Position numbers and translations under genes: made by a program
In this document: positions 1 to 8,223 of the stretch, one piece after another
How the letters are laid out: the number at the start of each line of letters is the position of its first letter
How positions within the stretch are numbered: position 1 is the stretch's first letter
From: Prevotellaceae bacterium
GTDB lineage: Bacteria > Bacteroidota > Bacteroidia > Bacteroidales > UBA932
DNA: 43,555 nucleotides
Assembly: GCA_031276235.1 (NCBI GenBank)
Contig: JAISNL010000102.1
Span: 1 to 43,555 of the forward strand
Reading direction: 5' to 3'
Notes under the pieces: model-generated
Databases searched by the model: none
Told to the model about the DNA's origin: nothing
What the model saw: the letters and a program-made list of their open reading frames with translations, nothing else

Positions 1-2
1 CG

Positions 3-311
3 TGGTTTACTAATGAAATCCCCGTAAAAGAAGGTCCATGGAAATTCAACGGTTTACCCGGATTGATAGTAAAAGTATATGATACGCAGGAACATTATGA
101 TTTTGAGTTGACTTCCGTACGTAAGATTAACCAGCAAATTACATTCAACGAACAAAATTATAATAAAGTAAGTCTTAAAGATCATATAAAAATATGCAGA
201 TATAGAATACAAAATCCTCTTGCAAATTTAATGAGCAGAAGTAGAAATGTTCAGACAACTTTGAATCCAGACCCCAAACCATTCGATGTAATGGAAAGAG
301 ATATTAAATGA
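3..311 (+). CDS. GLPGLI family protein, 3' part (start lies before the window)
   Basis: The open frame runs in from the left edge and ends at the TGA at 309-311. It contains the family signature at 48-68, reading WKFNGLPGLIVKVYD, the stretch that names the GLPGLI family (TIGR01200). Members are secreted Bacteroidota proteins of about 250-300 residues with unknown function, so only the C-terminal third is visible here. An internal TTG at 63 could be taken for a start, but it falls inside the motif and the frame is open upstream to the window edge. The gene is followed by a good terminator at 323-357 and then by a TonB-receptor-like outer-membrane gene. From memory, that pairing is common for GLPGLI genes and hints at a joint envelope role; the function itself is not known. 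Confidence 0.85.
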   Translation, partial: WFTNEIPVKEGPWKFNGLPGLIVKVYDTQEHYDFELTSVRKINQQITFNEQNYNKVSLKDHIKICRYRIQNPLANLMSRSRNVQTTLNPDPKPFDVMERDIK

Positions 312-322
312 TAAACAAAATG

Positions 323-357
323 GCAGAGATGTGATTTTTTTTGCGTCTCTGCTTTTT
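323..357 (+). terminator. Rho-independent terminator after the GLPGLI gene
   Basis: GCAGAGA (323-329) pairs perfectly with TCTCTGC (346-352), with a possible extra T-G pair inside, and is followed directly by TTTTTATT. The hairpin starts 11 bases after the stop codon. Confidence 0.8.
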
Positions 358-361
358 ATTA

Positions 362-369
362 TAAATTTG
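362..369 (+). promoter_or_regulatory. Candidate Bacteroidota -7 box (TAAATTTG)
   Basis: It matches TAnnTTTG exactly but overlaps the T-rich tail region of the preceding terminator and lies only 12 bases before the TTG start at 381. No clear -33 element is seen, so this could be chance in AT-rich DNA. Confidence 0.35.
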
Positions 370-380
370 TAAAAAAATAT

Positions 381-2951
381 TTGAAAAAATATATAATCAT
401 ATTATTATTGCAGGCAATTTGCTTTAATGCGCAGGCACAAGCCGTTTTGAGTGGCGCAGTGAAAAATGCACGCACGGGAGAACTGCTGAACGGCGCAAAT
501 GTTACTCTGCACAACCGCGACAGCGACAATATAATAGCTTATTCCATTTGCAACAGCAAAGGCGAATATTCGATAAAAATAGACGAACAAAGCGATTCGT
601 TAGACCTGCGCGTGGCTTACCTCGGCTATGCTGAACAGAAAATAAGGATAGCGCCGCAATCGCAAACCAACAATTTTTCGCTTGACGAAAAGGAATTTGT
701 TTTGAAAGAGTCAAAAATTACAGCTCCGAAAATACGAGCTTATGGCGATACGCTTTCATACAATGCAACGCAGTTTACGCGCGAACAGGATAGAGTTCTT
801 ACCGATATTCTCGACCGCATGCCCGGCGTAGAAGTTAATAAAGAAACAGGCGGAATTAAATATCAGGGTACGCCAATAAACAGATTTTATGTAGAAAATC
901 AAAATCTGATGGATGGACGTTATGGCGAAATATCTAAAAATTTGCCTGTTGATGCTGTGAAAGGCGTTGAAATAATGGAACATCATCAGCCTGTACGCGC
1001 GTTGCAGGATATAAGTTTCAGCGAACAGGCGGCAATGAATATAAAACTTACCGACAAAGCCAAAGGCAAATGGATAGGCAACGGGTTCACCGCGGGCTTG
1101 GGACTGTCGCCGCTGCTGTGGCAGGCAGAATTTTCGGCTATGCGCTTCAGCCCCGACCTGCAAACATACGTTACATACAAAACCAATAACACAGGGCAGG
1201 ATGTAAAGATATACAACAATTTTGCATCTATACAGATTATCATGCTTAACGAAACGAACACAGGCGCGTTTTATTCGCCTTTCATATCATCTCCCGATAT
1301 TGACAAAAAACGGAGTTTTTTCAATCGCAGCCATGCTTTCAGTATTAACAATCTTTGGAAAACGGGAAAAGAATCGAACATCAGGTTTAATATTGATTAC
1401 CGCAACGAAGACACTGAGCAGGAAAGCGCTCAAACTACAAAATACTTTCTGAACGGCGACAGCGTTTATACATATTCTGAAAAATATGCAGTCAATAATT
1501 ATCAAAACAAACTGAATGGAAATCTGATATATACGAAAAACGATGCGCGGCTGTTTCTGGAAAACAAACTGAGCGCCGAAGCTGACTGGCAAAAAATAAA
1601 TTCAACAATATCAAACGGCGACAGCATAAACCAACGCTTTCGGCTGCCGAGTTTCGAGGTGAGCGATGAATTTAGAACAATAATTCGTACAGGCAAAAAA
1701 CAAACTTATAATCTTTCTTCAAACAACAGTTTCAAATTGCAGCCACAGGAACTGCGCACTAATATTTCGCCAACTGCTGGCAGTATTGCCGACATTTCGC
1801 AAATTGCAGATATTAAAACCTTTACAAGTAAAAATTCTCTGGCTTTTGGACACAGCATAAAAAAAGTGAATCTGTATTATATGACAGTTTATGATTTCAA
1901 AATTGACGATTACAATGCGGGAAACGCAATATTCAGGCGCAGAGAACACAAAATAGATTTCAGCCCGTCTGTGTCGTATCAGGATGGGCGGCTGCGCACA
2001 AATATTTATCTGCCGCTGTATTATATGAATTTTGCGAGTTCCGACAATATCTGTGATTTTTCGGGATTTGTATTCGAACCCTCGATAAGAGTTCAGTATT
2101 CGTTCAATTATTTTTGGGAAATGAGCGCAAGCGGCAATTTGTCGTCTGATTTCGGTTCTATTTACGATGTGGCTTCGGAAGTGATGAAAAATTATCGAAC
2201 TCAATATGTTTTTGCAGGCGCTTTGCCGCGCACCAATACGGCTGCGGCTGGTTTGGGAATCAGTTACAAAAATCCGATAAAAGCGCTGTTTGCTTACGCA
2301 AACGTATCGTACAGCAATATTAGAGGTAACAACACAAGCGAACAGACGATAAACGGAGCGCAAATCATAAACAGGGTTATTGAAGGCAAAAATAAAACGG
2401 AAAGTATAAATGCAAACGGATATTTATCTAAAATTTTCGACTGGCAACGTTGCAGCGCCAAATTAAACTGGAGTATTTCGCAAAGCAGATCGCAGCAAAT
2501 ACAAAATACTGTACTTATGCCGTTTTCAAATTTTTCATTTTCTGTCAGTCCCAGCTTCAATATCGAAACCGTTGCCGAGCAAATGCTCAGTTATTCGCTT
2601 ACGCTTTCGGCTGTGCGTTCTACCGTTCAAAATGTCAGACAGCCTTTTATGCGCAATTTGAAACAGAATTTTACGTATTATATACCGATAACGAAAAAAA
2701 TCAATCTGATGATTATCGGCGAGCATTTGCGCAATCAGGTAAGCGCAGGTCAGCATGTAAACATGTTTTTGATGGATGCCGTAGCCCGTTACAAGGTGTC
2801 GCCAAAATTTGAACTTACGCTGAGTTGTAACAATATTTTAGATACGCGCGAATATTCTTATTCGTCATATACCGACCTGTATTACACATCTTACAGTTAC
2901 AAACTGCGCCCAATGAACGTTATGTTTACCGCCAACGTTAAGATGCGGTAG
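381..2951 (+). CDS. TonB-dependent-receptor-like outer-membrane beta-barrel protein with N-terminal carboxypeptidase-regulatory-like domain
   Basis: This 856-residue protein starts with a Sec signal peptide (two Lys, then IIILLLQAICFNAQAQA). A carboxypeptidase regulatory-like/CnaB-type domain follows at about 22-105 (GAVKNARTGELLNGANVTL). Next is a plug-like segment at about 130-235 (ILDRMPGVEVNKETGGIKYQ), then a long stretch of alternating beta-strand character to the end. I infer an outer-membrane barrel related to TonB-dependent receptors; no ligand can be named. The start must be TTG at 381: no in-frame ATG precedes the receptor core, and the TTG codon gives a complete signal peptide. A TAAATTTG box at 362-369 would give a 5' leader of only about 6-10 nt, so the gene may also be read through from the GLPGLI gene. 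The last residues (VKMR) lack the usual C-terminal aromatic residue of many barrels. Confidence 0.8.
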   Translation: MKKYIIILLLQAICFNAQAQAVLSGAVKNARTGELLNGANVTLHNRDSDNIIAYSICNSKGEYSIKIDEQSDSLDLRVAYLGYAEQKIRIAPQSQTNNFSLDEKEFVLKESKITAPKIRAYGDTLSYNATQFTREQDRVLTDILDRMPGVEVNKETGGIKYQGTPINRFYVENQNLMDGRYGEISKNLPVDAVKGVEIMEHHQPVRALQDISFSEQAAMNIKLTDKAKGKWIGNGFTAGLGLSPLLWQAEFSAMRFSPDLQTYVTYKTNNTGQDVKIYNNFASIQIIMLNETNTGAFYSPFISSPDIDKKRSFFNRSHAFSINNLWKTGKESNIRFNIDYRNEDTEQESAQTTKYFLNGDSVYTYSEKYAVNNYQNKLNGNLIYTKNDARLFLENKLSAEADWQKINSTISNGDSINQRFRLPSFEVSDEFRTIIRTGKKQTYNLSSNNSFKLQPQELRTNISPTAGSIADISQIADIKTFTSKNSLAFGHSIKKVNLYYMTVYDFKIDDYNAGNAIFRRREHKIDFSPSVSYQDGRLRTNIYLPLYYMNFASSDNICDFSGFVFEPSIRVQYSFNYFWEMSASGNLSSDFGSIYDVASEVMKNYRTQYVFAGALPRTNTAAAGLGISYKNPIKALFAYANVSYSNIRGNNTSEQTINGAQIINRVIEGKNKTESINANGYLSKIFDWQRCSAKLNWSISQSRSQQIQNTVLMPFSNFSFSVSPSFNIETVAEQMLSYSLTLSAVRSTVQNVRQPFMRNLKQNFTYYIPITKKINLMIIGEHLRNQVSAGQHVNMFLMDAVARYKVSPKFELTLSCNNILDTREYSYSSYTDLYYTSYSYKLRPMNVMFTANVKMR

Positions 2952-3115
2952 AAAGCATGATTTACGCCGCATAATCGCAACGGAATATGCACTTTGTTAT
3001 TTGTATAACGATGTTTTCTTTTGATATAAGCCTTTCAGCCTTGATTTAATTTTATATATTGCCTGTGAATTTGTCATTACAATCGTTTTAATTATAACAT
3101 ATTTGCAAACAAATA

Positions 3116-3147
3116 TTGAAAGTAATTCAGAAAATATCCTACCTTTG
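3116..3147 (+). promoter_or_regulatory. Bacteroidota-type promoter of the NagB-LmbE fusion gene
   Basis: TTG at 3116-3118 is followed 21 bases later by TACCTTTG at 3140-3147, matching the -33/-7 pattern of the Bacteroidota primary sigma factor. Transcription would start near 3153, giving a leader of about 28 nt before the ATG at 3181. Confidence 0.7.
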
Positions 3148-3180
3148 TATTCAAAAACTTATAATTTATAATTAAATAAA

Positions 3181-5112
3181 ATGAATAACAGTTTAATACA
3201 GGCAACAGATTATGCTCAGCATTTGGAACGCATGAACGTATCTATCTTTGCGAGCGTTGAGGTAGCTTCAAAATTAGTTGCAAAAGAAATTGCAAAAACG
3301 ATAATCGAAAAAACAGATAAAAACGAAAATTGCGTATTGGGATTGCCTGCAGGTTCTACGCCTGTGCAAATATACAATGCCCTTGTTGAACTTTACAAAC
3401 ATCAAAAATTGAGTTTCAGAAATGTTGTGGTTTTCAATACCGACGAATTTTATCCTATTGATAACAGTGCATTGCAAAGCCGGTATCGCTATATGTATGA
3501 ATATTTATTCGACCATGTTAATATTCGACGTGAAAATATTCACCTTTTTGATGGCGGCATATCCAAAGAAAAGATTGCTGATTTTTGCAATAATTTTGAA
3601 AAGAAAATAGAAAACGCAGGCGGAATTGACATCCAATTATTAGGCGTTGATGGAGCAGGACAAATAGGAGCAAATGAACCGGGTTCTGCAATAAATTCAC
3701 GTACGCGAGTTCTGTCGCTAAACACATCAACACGAATAGGCAAGGCAAGCGATTTTTATTGCGAAGAAAACGTTCCGCTGTATTGTTTTACCATGGGACT
3801 GGGAACAATATTAAACGCAAAAAAAATACTGCTAATGGCATGGGGCGAATCAAAAGCAAAAATCATTCAGCGCCTTGTAGAAGAAAAACAAAGCGAACTT
3901 GTTCCCGCTTCGTGTTTGCAAAGCCATCCAAATGTGAATGTGATAATTGACGAAGCGGCAGCGGCGCATCTTACCCGCATACGAACTCCGTGGCTTGTGG
4001 GAAACTGCAAATGGAGCGATAAAATGGTAAAACGAGCCGTGTTTTGGCTCTGCGAAAAACTGAACAAGCCTATCCTGAAACTCACTTCGCAGGATTACAG
4101 CAATAACGGCATGAACGATTTGATTACTGAACGCGGAACGGCATACGATATAAATATAAAAGTGTTTAATGAATTGCAGCATACAATAACAGGCTGGCCG
4201 GGAGGCAAGCCAAATGCCGACGATTCTACACGTCCCGAGCGTGCAAAACCTTATCCCAAGCGAGTTATAATATTCAGTCCGCATCCCGATGATGATGTAA
4301 TTTCTATGGGAGGAACGCTGGCGCGACTTTCAGAACAGGGACATGACGTACATGTTGCATATCAGACATCGGGAAGTATTGCCGTTGCCGATGACGAAGC
4401 CGTTCGCTTCCTTGATTTTGTTCGCGACTATGCGCAAATATATGAGCAGGACAAAACCATTGCAGAAAAATCATATATAGATGCAGTAAATATTTTGAAA
4501 GCCAAGAAACCAGGAGAATCCGACTGTAATGCTGTTCGTGAAATCAAGGCAGCCATTCGTCGTAGCGAAGCAAAAGCGGCATGTCGCTTTTTGAATATTC
4601 CTGAAAGCAGAACCCATTTTTTGAATATGCCGTTTTACGAAACGGGCACTGTAAAGAAAAAACCTATAAACGAAGAAGATATAAAAATTATTATAGATCT
4701 GCTGCAAAAAATTAAACCTCATCAAATATTTGCCGCAGGCGATTTGTCAGACCCGCATGGAACACATCGAGTATGTTTTCAGGCAATTGAAGAGGCGCTG
4801 AAACGCTTGAAAAAAGAGCAGTGGATTAATGATTGCAGAGTTTGGCTGTATCGCGGAGCGTGGCAGGAATGGGATATAGCCGAATCTGAAATGGCTGTGC
4901 CGCTTAGTCCTAACGAGGTTATAATTAAACGTTTGGCAATTTATAAACATCAATCGCAGAAAGACCGTCCTTTGTTTCCCGGAACAGATTCGCGCGAATT
5001 TTGGATGCGCGCCGAACAGAGAAACGAAAATACGGCAAAAATCTTTGACAAGTTGGGTATGGCTGAATATCAGGCAATAGAATTGTTTGTGCAATATAAA
5101 ATGGAAGAGTAA
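3181..5112 (+). CDS. Glucosamine-6-phosphate deaminase-like / LmbE (PIG-L) deacetylase fusion protein
   Basis: The 643-residue protein has an N-terminal NagB-type sugar-phosphate isomerase/deaminase domain (about 15-275; GLPAGSTP at 54-61, NTDEF at 86-90). Its C-terminal LmbE/PIG-L zinc deacetylase domain spans about 360-640, with PHPDDD at 367-372 and a DPHGTHR segment later. The length and two-domain layout match a family present across Bacteroidota and usually annotated as NagB. Aligned by eye to E. coli NagB, Asp72 (here D88) and Glu148 (E166) are kept. Asp141 and His143 correspond to A159 and Q161, so classical deaminase activity is doubtful. As I recall, other Bacteroidota members also vary here. 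The LmbE half looks intact and may act on an amino-sugar compound. A promoter sits upstream and a strong bidirectional terminator follows. Confidence 0.85.
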   Translation: MNNSLIQATDYAQHLERMNVSIFASVEVASKLVAKEIAKTIIEKTDKNENCVLGLPAGSTPVQIYNALVELYKHQKLSFRNVVVFNTDEFYPIDNSALQSRYRYMYEYLFDHVNIRRENIHLFDGGISKEKIADFCNNFEKKIENAGGIDIQLLGVDGAGQIGANEPGSAINSRTRVLSLNTSTRIGKASDFYCEENVPLYCFTMGLGTILNAKKILLMAWGESKAKIIQRLVEEKQSELVPASCLQSHPNVNVIIDEAAAAHLTRIRTPWLVGNCKWSDKMVKRAVFWLCEKLNKPILKLTSQDYSNNGMNDLITERGTAYDINIKVFNELQHTITGWPGGKPNADDSTRPERAKPYPKRVIIFSPHPDDDVISMGGTLARLSEQGHDVHVAYQTSGSIAVADDEAVRFLDFVRDYAQIYEQDKTIAEKSYIDAVNILKAKKPGESDCNAVREIKAAIRRSEAKAACRFLNIPESRTHFLNMPFYETGTVKKKPINEEDIKIIIDLLQKIKPHQIFAAGDLSDPHGTHRVCFQAIEEALKRLKKEQWINDCRVWLYRGAWQEWDIAESEMAVPLSPNEVIIKRLAIYKHQSQKDRPLFPGTDSREFWMRAEQRNENTAKIFDKLGMAEYQAIELFVQYKMEE

Positions 5113-5132
5113 AAAAATAAAAAAAATCAAGT

Positions 5133-5167
5133 AAAAAAACGGCGTTCTCAATCGGGAACGCCGTTTT
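5133..5167. terminator. Bidirectional terminator between convergent genes
   Basis: AAAACGGCGTTC (5136-5147) pairs perfectly with GAACGCCGTTTT (5156-5167). The A-run on the left and T-run on the right let it work in both directions. It separates the forward fusion gene (ends 5112) from the reverse lipoprotein gene (ends 5195). Confidence 0.88.
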
Positions 5168-5194
5168 ATGTTAAATTCAAAGTTAAATTCTCCC

Positions 5195-6541
5195 TTATTT
5201 CACAAATACTGAAGTTACTATAGATTTTTTATCTGAAAGTTGTTGTTTCTCTCCGTTTGTCCATAATATTGCTCTTAATTTATCTTCAGTATCTTCACCC
5301 GGCTCTTCGTCATCTTGAACTCCTCCAACATATACATCATTACCGAAAGCAAAGACTGTAAAAGCAATCGTTTCATTAGATATATTGTCAAGACTTTGTT
5401 TTACTCCATTTTTCCACAAAGTAGCAACATTTGCACCTGATGTTCCATCAGGAAAAAATTCTTCGCCTGCCACATAAACATCGTTACCCAACACGAAAAC
5501 AGATCTTGCTATGGCAGTATTGTCTATTGCGTTAGTTAACTTTTGCATTTCACCGTTTTTCCATACAGTAGCAAGCCCCCATTCATTCAAATCTGGAATT
5601 CTGCTGGATATTTGACCTGCCGCATATACATCATTGCCCGATACAAACACAGAATGAGCTTCGGAATGGTAGATACTGGTATCCGCAAGTATCTGTTTTA
5701 CCCCGTTTTTCCACAATACGGCAGCGTATTTACGGCTATTGTAAAATCTAAAGTATTCTCCACCTGTTACATATACGTCATTCCCCGAAGCAAAAACGGA
5801 ATAAGCGTAAGCATCTTCGTCTATGCCTTGGGTAAGCCGTTTCTTTACGCCGTTTTCCCACAATACGGCTTCAAAAAATCCTGCTTCGTTTTTTTCTGCG
5901 CCTGCAACGTATATGTTATTACCAGACACAGCAATAGAACGTACTTCAACTTCTTTTGTGCCATCTGTCCACTTTTGATGTATTACTCCGTTTTTCCATA
6001 CAGTAACAATAGCTTTGTCGCTTGCATCTGTTGACATTTTTCCTGCTATGTAAACATCGTTGTTATCAGTTACAAAAACTGACGATGCGCCAGATATGTA
6101 CTCATCACTTTCGAGTTTGCTGGCTACGCCGTTTTTCCACAATACGGCTACAAGTTTATTATTGCCGTCCGTATCTGTACCTGCTGCATAAACGCTGGGA
6201 ATAACGCTTACCGAAGATGTTGCCGTTTTGCCGTTTACCGTAGCTGCAGTAATGATTGCCGAGCCTATGGCTATGCCTGTAATTTCGCCTGTATTGGCGT
6301 CAACGGCAACTATGTTGGCGGCGCTACTGCTCCATGTTACAGTTCTGTCTTGCGTATTTTCGGGCAAAACTATTGCCGAAAGCGTATGTTTGTCGCCTGT
6401 GTGAATAGTGAACGTAGCTGGTTCAACTGTAATTCCTGTAGCAGATACCTGCTCATTATCATCTTTACTGCACGAAACAGTTGCAGTTGCAAATGCTGCC
6501 ATCAACAGCAAACTTGACATTAATTTTAGTAAATTTTTCAT
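5195..6541 (-). CDS. Big2-domain lipoprotein with seven WKNG repeats (predicted seven-bladed beta-propeller)
   Basis: This 448-residue protein has a lipoprotein signal peptide with lipobox ending at Cys24 (ATVSC). A bacterial Ig-like Big2 domain follows at about 33-112, ending in a TATSSVSVIPSV-type strand. The rest consists of repeats of about 45 residues, each with a W(K/E/T)NG turn and an SVFVxGNDVYVAG strand pair. I count seven W-x-N-G motifs (WKNGVASKL through WTNGEKQQL). The C-terminal strand (SIVTSVFVK) could close the ring with the first YAAG strand. I infer a seven-bladed propeller anchored in a membrane by its lipid, possibly at the surface; the ligand is unknown. It has its own promoter at 6574-6604 and ends at the bidirectional terminator. 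A decayed fragment of a similar gene lies directly upstream. Confidence 0.8.
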   Translation of the reverse strand: MKNLLKLMSSLLLMAAFATATVSCSKDDNEQVSATGITVEPATFTIHTGDKHTLSAIVLPENTQDRTVTWSSSAANIVAVDANTGEITGIAIGSAIITAATVNGKTATSSVSVIPSVYAAGTDTDGNNKLVAVLWKNGVASKLESDEYISGASSVFVTDNNDVYIAGKMSTDASDKAIVTVWKNGVIHQKWTDGTKEVEVRSIAVSGNNIYVAGAEKNEAGFFEAVLWENGVKKRLTQGIDEDAYAYSVFASGNDVYVTGGEYFRFYNSRKYAAVLWKNGVKQILADTSIYHSEAHSVFVSGNDVYAAGQISSRIPDLNEWGLATVWKNGEMQKLTNAIDNTAIARSVFVLGNDVYVAGEEFFPDGTSGANVATLWKNGVKQSLDNISNETIAFTVFAFGNDVYVGGVQDDEEPGEDTEDKLRAILWTNGEKQQLSDKKSIVTSVFVK

Positions 6542-6573
6542 ACTCTATATTATATTAGTTAATTAATTTTATG

Positions 6574-6604
6574 CAAAATTAATATATCTTTCTTAAACGG
6601 CAAT
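6574..6604 (-). promoter_or_regulatory. Promoter of the Big2/propeller lipoprotein gene
   Basis: On the reverse strand the -33 element ATTG (6601-6604) is followed by 19 bases and the -7 box TAATTTTG (6574-6581), a full match to TAnnTTTG. The -33 element falls inside the relic ORF described next. Confidence 0.65.
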
Positions 6605-6725
6605 AAAATATTTTATGTTTTGTTGCTTCTCTCCGTTTGTCCATACAGTAATAACCTTGTCTATGGTAAAAGATTTGTGAATACCGTAAACTTTCTTTTT
6701 GCCGTTTTTGTATTTATTTATTGTG
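6594..6725 (-). pseudogene. Decayed 3' fragment of a second WKNG-repeat gene
   Basis: Read on the reverse strand, 6594-6725 encodes about 42 residues after an in-frame stop. They include VITVWTNGEKQQ, whose WTNGEKQQ is identical to the last repeat of the intact gene downstream, and an earlier YKNG. The frame ends in a TAA at about 6594-6596. No start codon, signal peptide or Big2 domain is left, so I read it as the remnant of a duplicated or recombined copy. Confidence 0.6.
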
Positions 6726-6764
6726 CATTGGTAAAGTTTCAAATCTTCTTCATCTGTTTTTTGA

Positions 6765-7406
6765 TTACAAATTATTCAAAAAATCAAAACTTTCATTTGA
6801 CAGATTTTTTGTTGCAAGCGGAATATTCCAATTACTTTTATTGCGTGGTTCAATATAATTTGAAATGGCGCGAATTTCCAAAAAGGGAATTTTTTCGGAC
6901 AGACAGACATAAAAAAATGCAGCTCCTTCCATAGTTTCAATGTCGGCATCAAACATTTTTATTCTTGTTTCTATTTGATTTTGCTCGCCGCTTGCCGCAT
7001 CAACAGTCAATCCGCATACGGATTTCAAATTGTCTGTATTGAAATGGTTAATATATTCGCAATACAATTTTCCTTTTTTGAAAGGATATTCGTTTGCATC
7101 TATAAAATTTTCATCAAAAAGCGTTGCAAATTTGTGCGGATAGCTAATTCCGAGGCTGCCGAAAATTTCATTTTCTACAACGGCAACAGTTCCGATTGCC
7201 GTTTTTTTCATAAAACTTCCTGCAATGCCCACATTCAAAACCAAATCATATTTTGCATTTTGCAATTTTTTTGTCAGCGTATATGCTACAAATGTACAGC
7301 CTGCGCCTGTAACAAGAAAATTAATATCGTGTTTTTTTAACGATTTTACTTTTTCTCTAATATCTTGTAATTCAAATATTGTAGCAGCTGTTATTAATAT
7401 ATTCAT
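6765..7406 (-). CDS. mqnB: Futalosine hydrolase
   Basis: This 213-residue protein belongs to the nucleoside phosphorylase/hydrolase superfamily. It begins [16 protein letters not shown] and has the [15 protein letters not shown] and [11 protein letters not shown] blocks typical of Bacteroidota MqnB. The purine/ribose-site segment [12 protein letters not shown] comes later, followed by [13 protein letters not shown]. The enzyme removes hypoxanthine from futalosine in the futalosine route to menaquinone in the cytosol, so the organism probably makes menaquinone this way; no other mqn gene is in the window. Length fits the family. It is transcribed divergently from folE with 97 bases between the starts. 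Its 3' end runs close to the relic fragment, with no gene between. Confidence 0.88.
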   Translation of the reverse strand: MNILITAATIFELQDIREKVKSLKKHDINFLVTGAGCTFVAYTLTKKLQNAKYDLVLNVGIAGSFMKKTAIGTVAVVENEIFGSLGISYPHKFATLFDENFIDANEYPFKKGKLYCEYINHFNTDNLKSVCGLTVDAASGEQNQIETRIKMFDADIETMEGAAFFYVCLSEKIPFLEIRAISNYIEPRNKSNWNIPLATKNLSNESFDFLNNL

Positions 7407-7447
7407 ATTGTATTTTGTGATAAATTTTAAATTTATTTTTTATTTAT

Positions 7448-7478
7448 TTTGTTGTTTTTTCAAAAATCATTATAATTG
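7448..7478 (+). promoter_or_regulatory. Promoter of folE
   Basis: TTTG at 7448-7451, a 19-base spacer, then TATAATTG at 7471-7478 (one mismatch to TAnnTTTG). The predicted transcript starts near 7484, leaving a leader of about 20 nt to the ATG at 7504. Confidence 0.5.
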
Positions 7479-7503
7479 CGTAAAATTAGAAAAAATATTG
7501 TAC

Positions 7504-8118
7504 ATGTTTGAAAATTTATCTGGATACGAAAATTTATCGGTTGAAAATACGGAAAAAACAGAACGACTTGCAGCGCATTATAAAGCGATTATTGATATTT
7601 TGGGCGAAGATTCTTTGCGTGAAGGATTATTAAAAACGCCTGTGCGTATGGCAAAAACCATACAATTTTTAACGCAGGGCTACCAAATTGACCCTGTTGC
7701 GATTTTAAATTCGGCAAAATTCAAGGAAGAATACAAGCAAATGGTGCTTGTAAAAGATATTGAACTGTATTCGATGTGCGAACATCATGTTTTGCCTTTC
7801 TTTGGGAAAGCGCATGTGGCTTATATTCCAAATGGATATATTACGGGGTTGAGTAAAATTCCGCGTGTGGTTGATGCATTTGCCCGCCGTTTGCAAGTTC
7901 AGGAACGTTTAACGGTTCAAATTCGTAACTGTATTCAGGAAACGCTTCTGCCTCTTGGCGTTGCCGTAGTTATCGAGGCTCAACACATGTGTATGCAAAT
8001 TAGAGGAGTGCAGAAACAACATTCTGTAACAACAACGTCTGCATTCACCGGCGCTTTTTTGAAAGATATTCGTACTCGACAGGAATTTATACGACTTATT
8101 GGAAGCAATTTGCACTGA
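7504..8118 (+). CDS. folE: GTP cyclohydrolase I
   Basis: This 204-residue protein (about the usual FolE length) has every hallmark of the family. They are the zinc-binding [20 protein letters not shown] segment, the [20 protein letters not shown] block, and [11 protein letters not shown] with the third zinc ligand Cys. The protein ends in TSAFTGAF. It converts GTP to 7,8-dihydroneopterin triphosphate, the first step to tetrahydrofolate (or to queuosine-type precursors). The frame is open far upstream, to 7225, but I chose ATG 7504. It lies just after the predicted promoter, the extra N-terminal residues would overlap mqnB and be hydrophobic, and [11 protein letters not shown] gives a normal FolE start. 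Confidence 0.93.
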   Translation: MFENLSGYENLSVENTEKTERLAAHYKAIIDILGEDSLREGLLKTPVRMAKTIQFLTQGYQIDPVAILNSAKFKEEYKQMVLVKDIELYSMCEHHVLPFFGKAHVAYIPNGYITGLSKIPRVVDAFARRLQVQERLTVQIRNCIQETLLPLGVAVVIEAQHMCMQIRGVQKQHSVTTTSAFTGAFLKDIRTRQEFIRLIGSNLH

Positions 8119-8191
8119 TACATTATAATTTGAATTACATTCAGATACATTATTCAGAAACGAATATTATGCGTATTTCGAAAATTTCATA

Positions 8192-8199
8192 TAAATTTG
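8192..8199 (+). promoter_or_regulatory. -7 box of the SulP transporter gene
   Basis: TAAATTTG fits TAnnTTTG exactly. Transcription from it would begin near 8205, which favours ATG 8224 over TTG 8197 or ATG 8209 as the transporter start. No convincing -33 element is present. Confidence 0.5.
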
Positions 8200-8223
8200 T
8201 GCGTTATAATGACAATAAACAAG

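Noticed and set aside
6620-6934. Forward ORF of 104 codons over mqnB's 3' end and the relic
   Set aside because: It is antisense to mqnB, has a composition unlike a protein, and no start signal.
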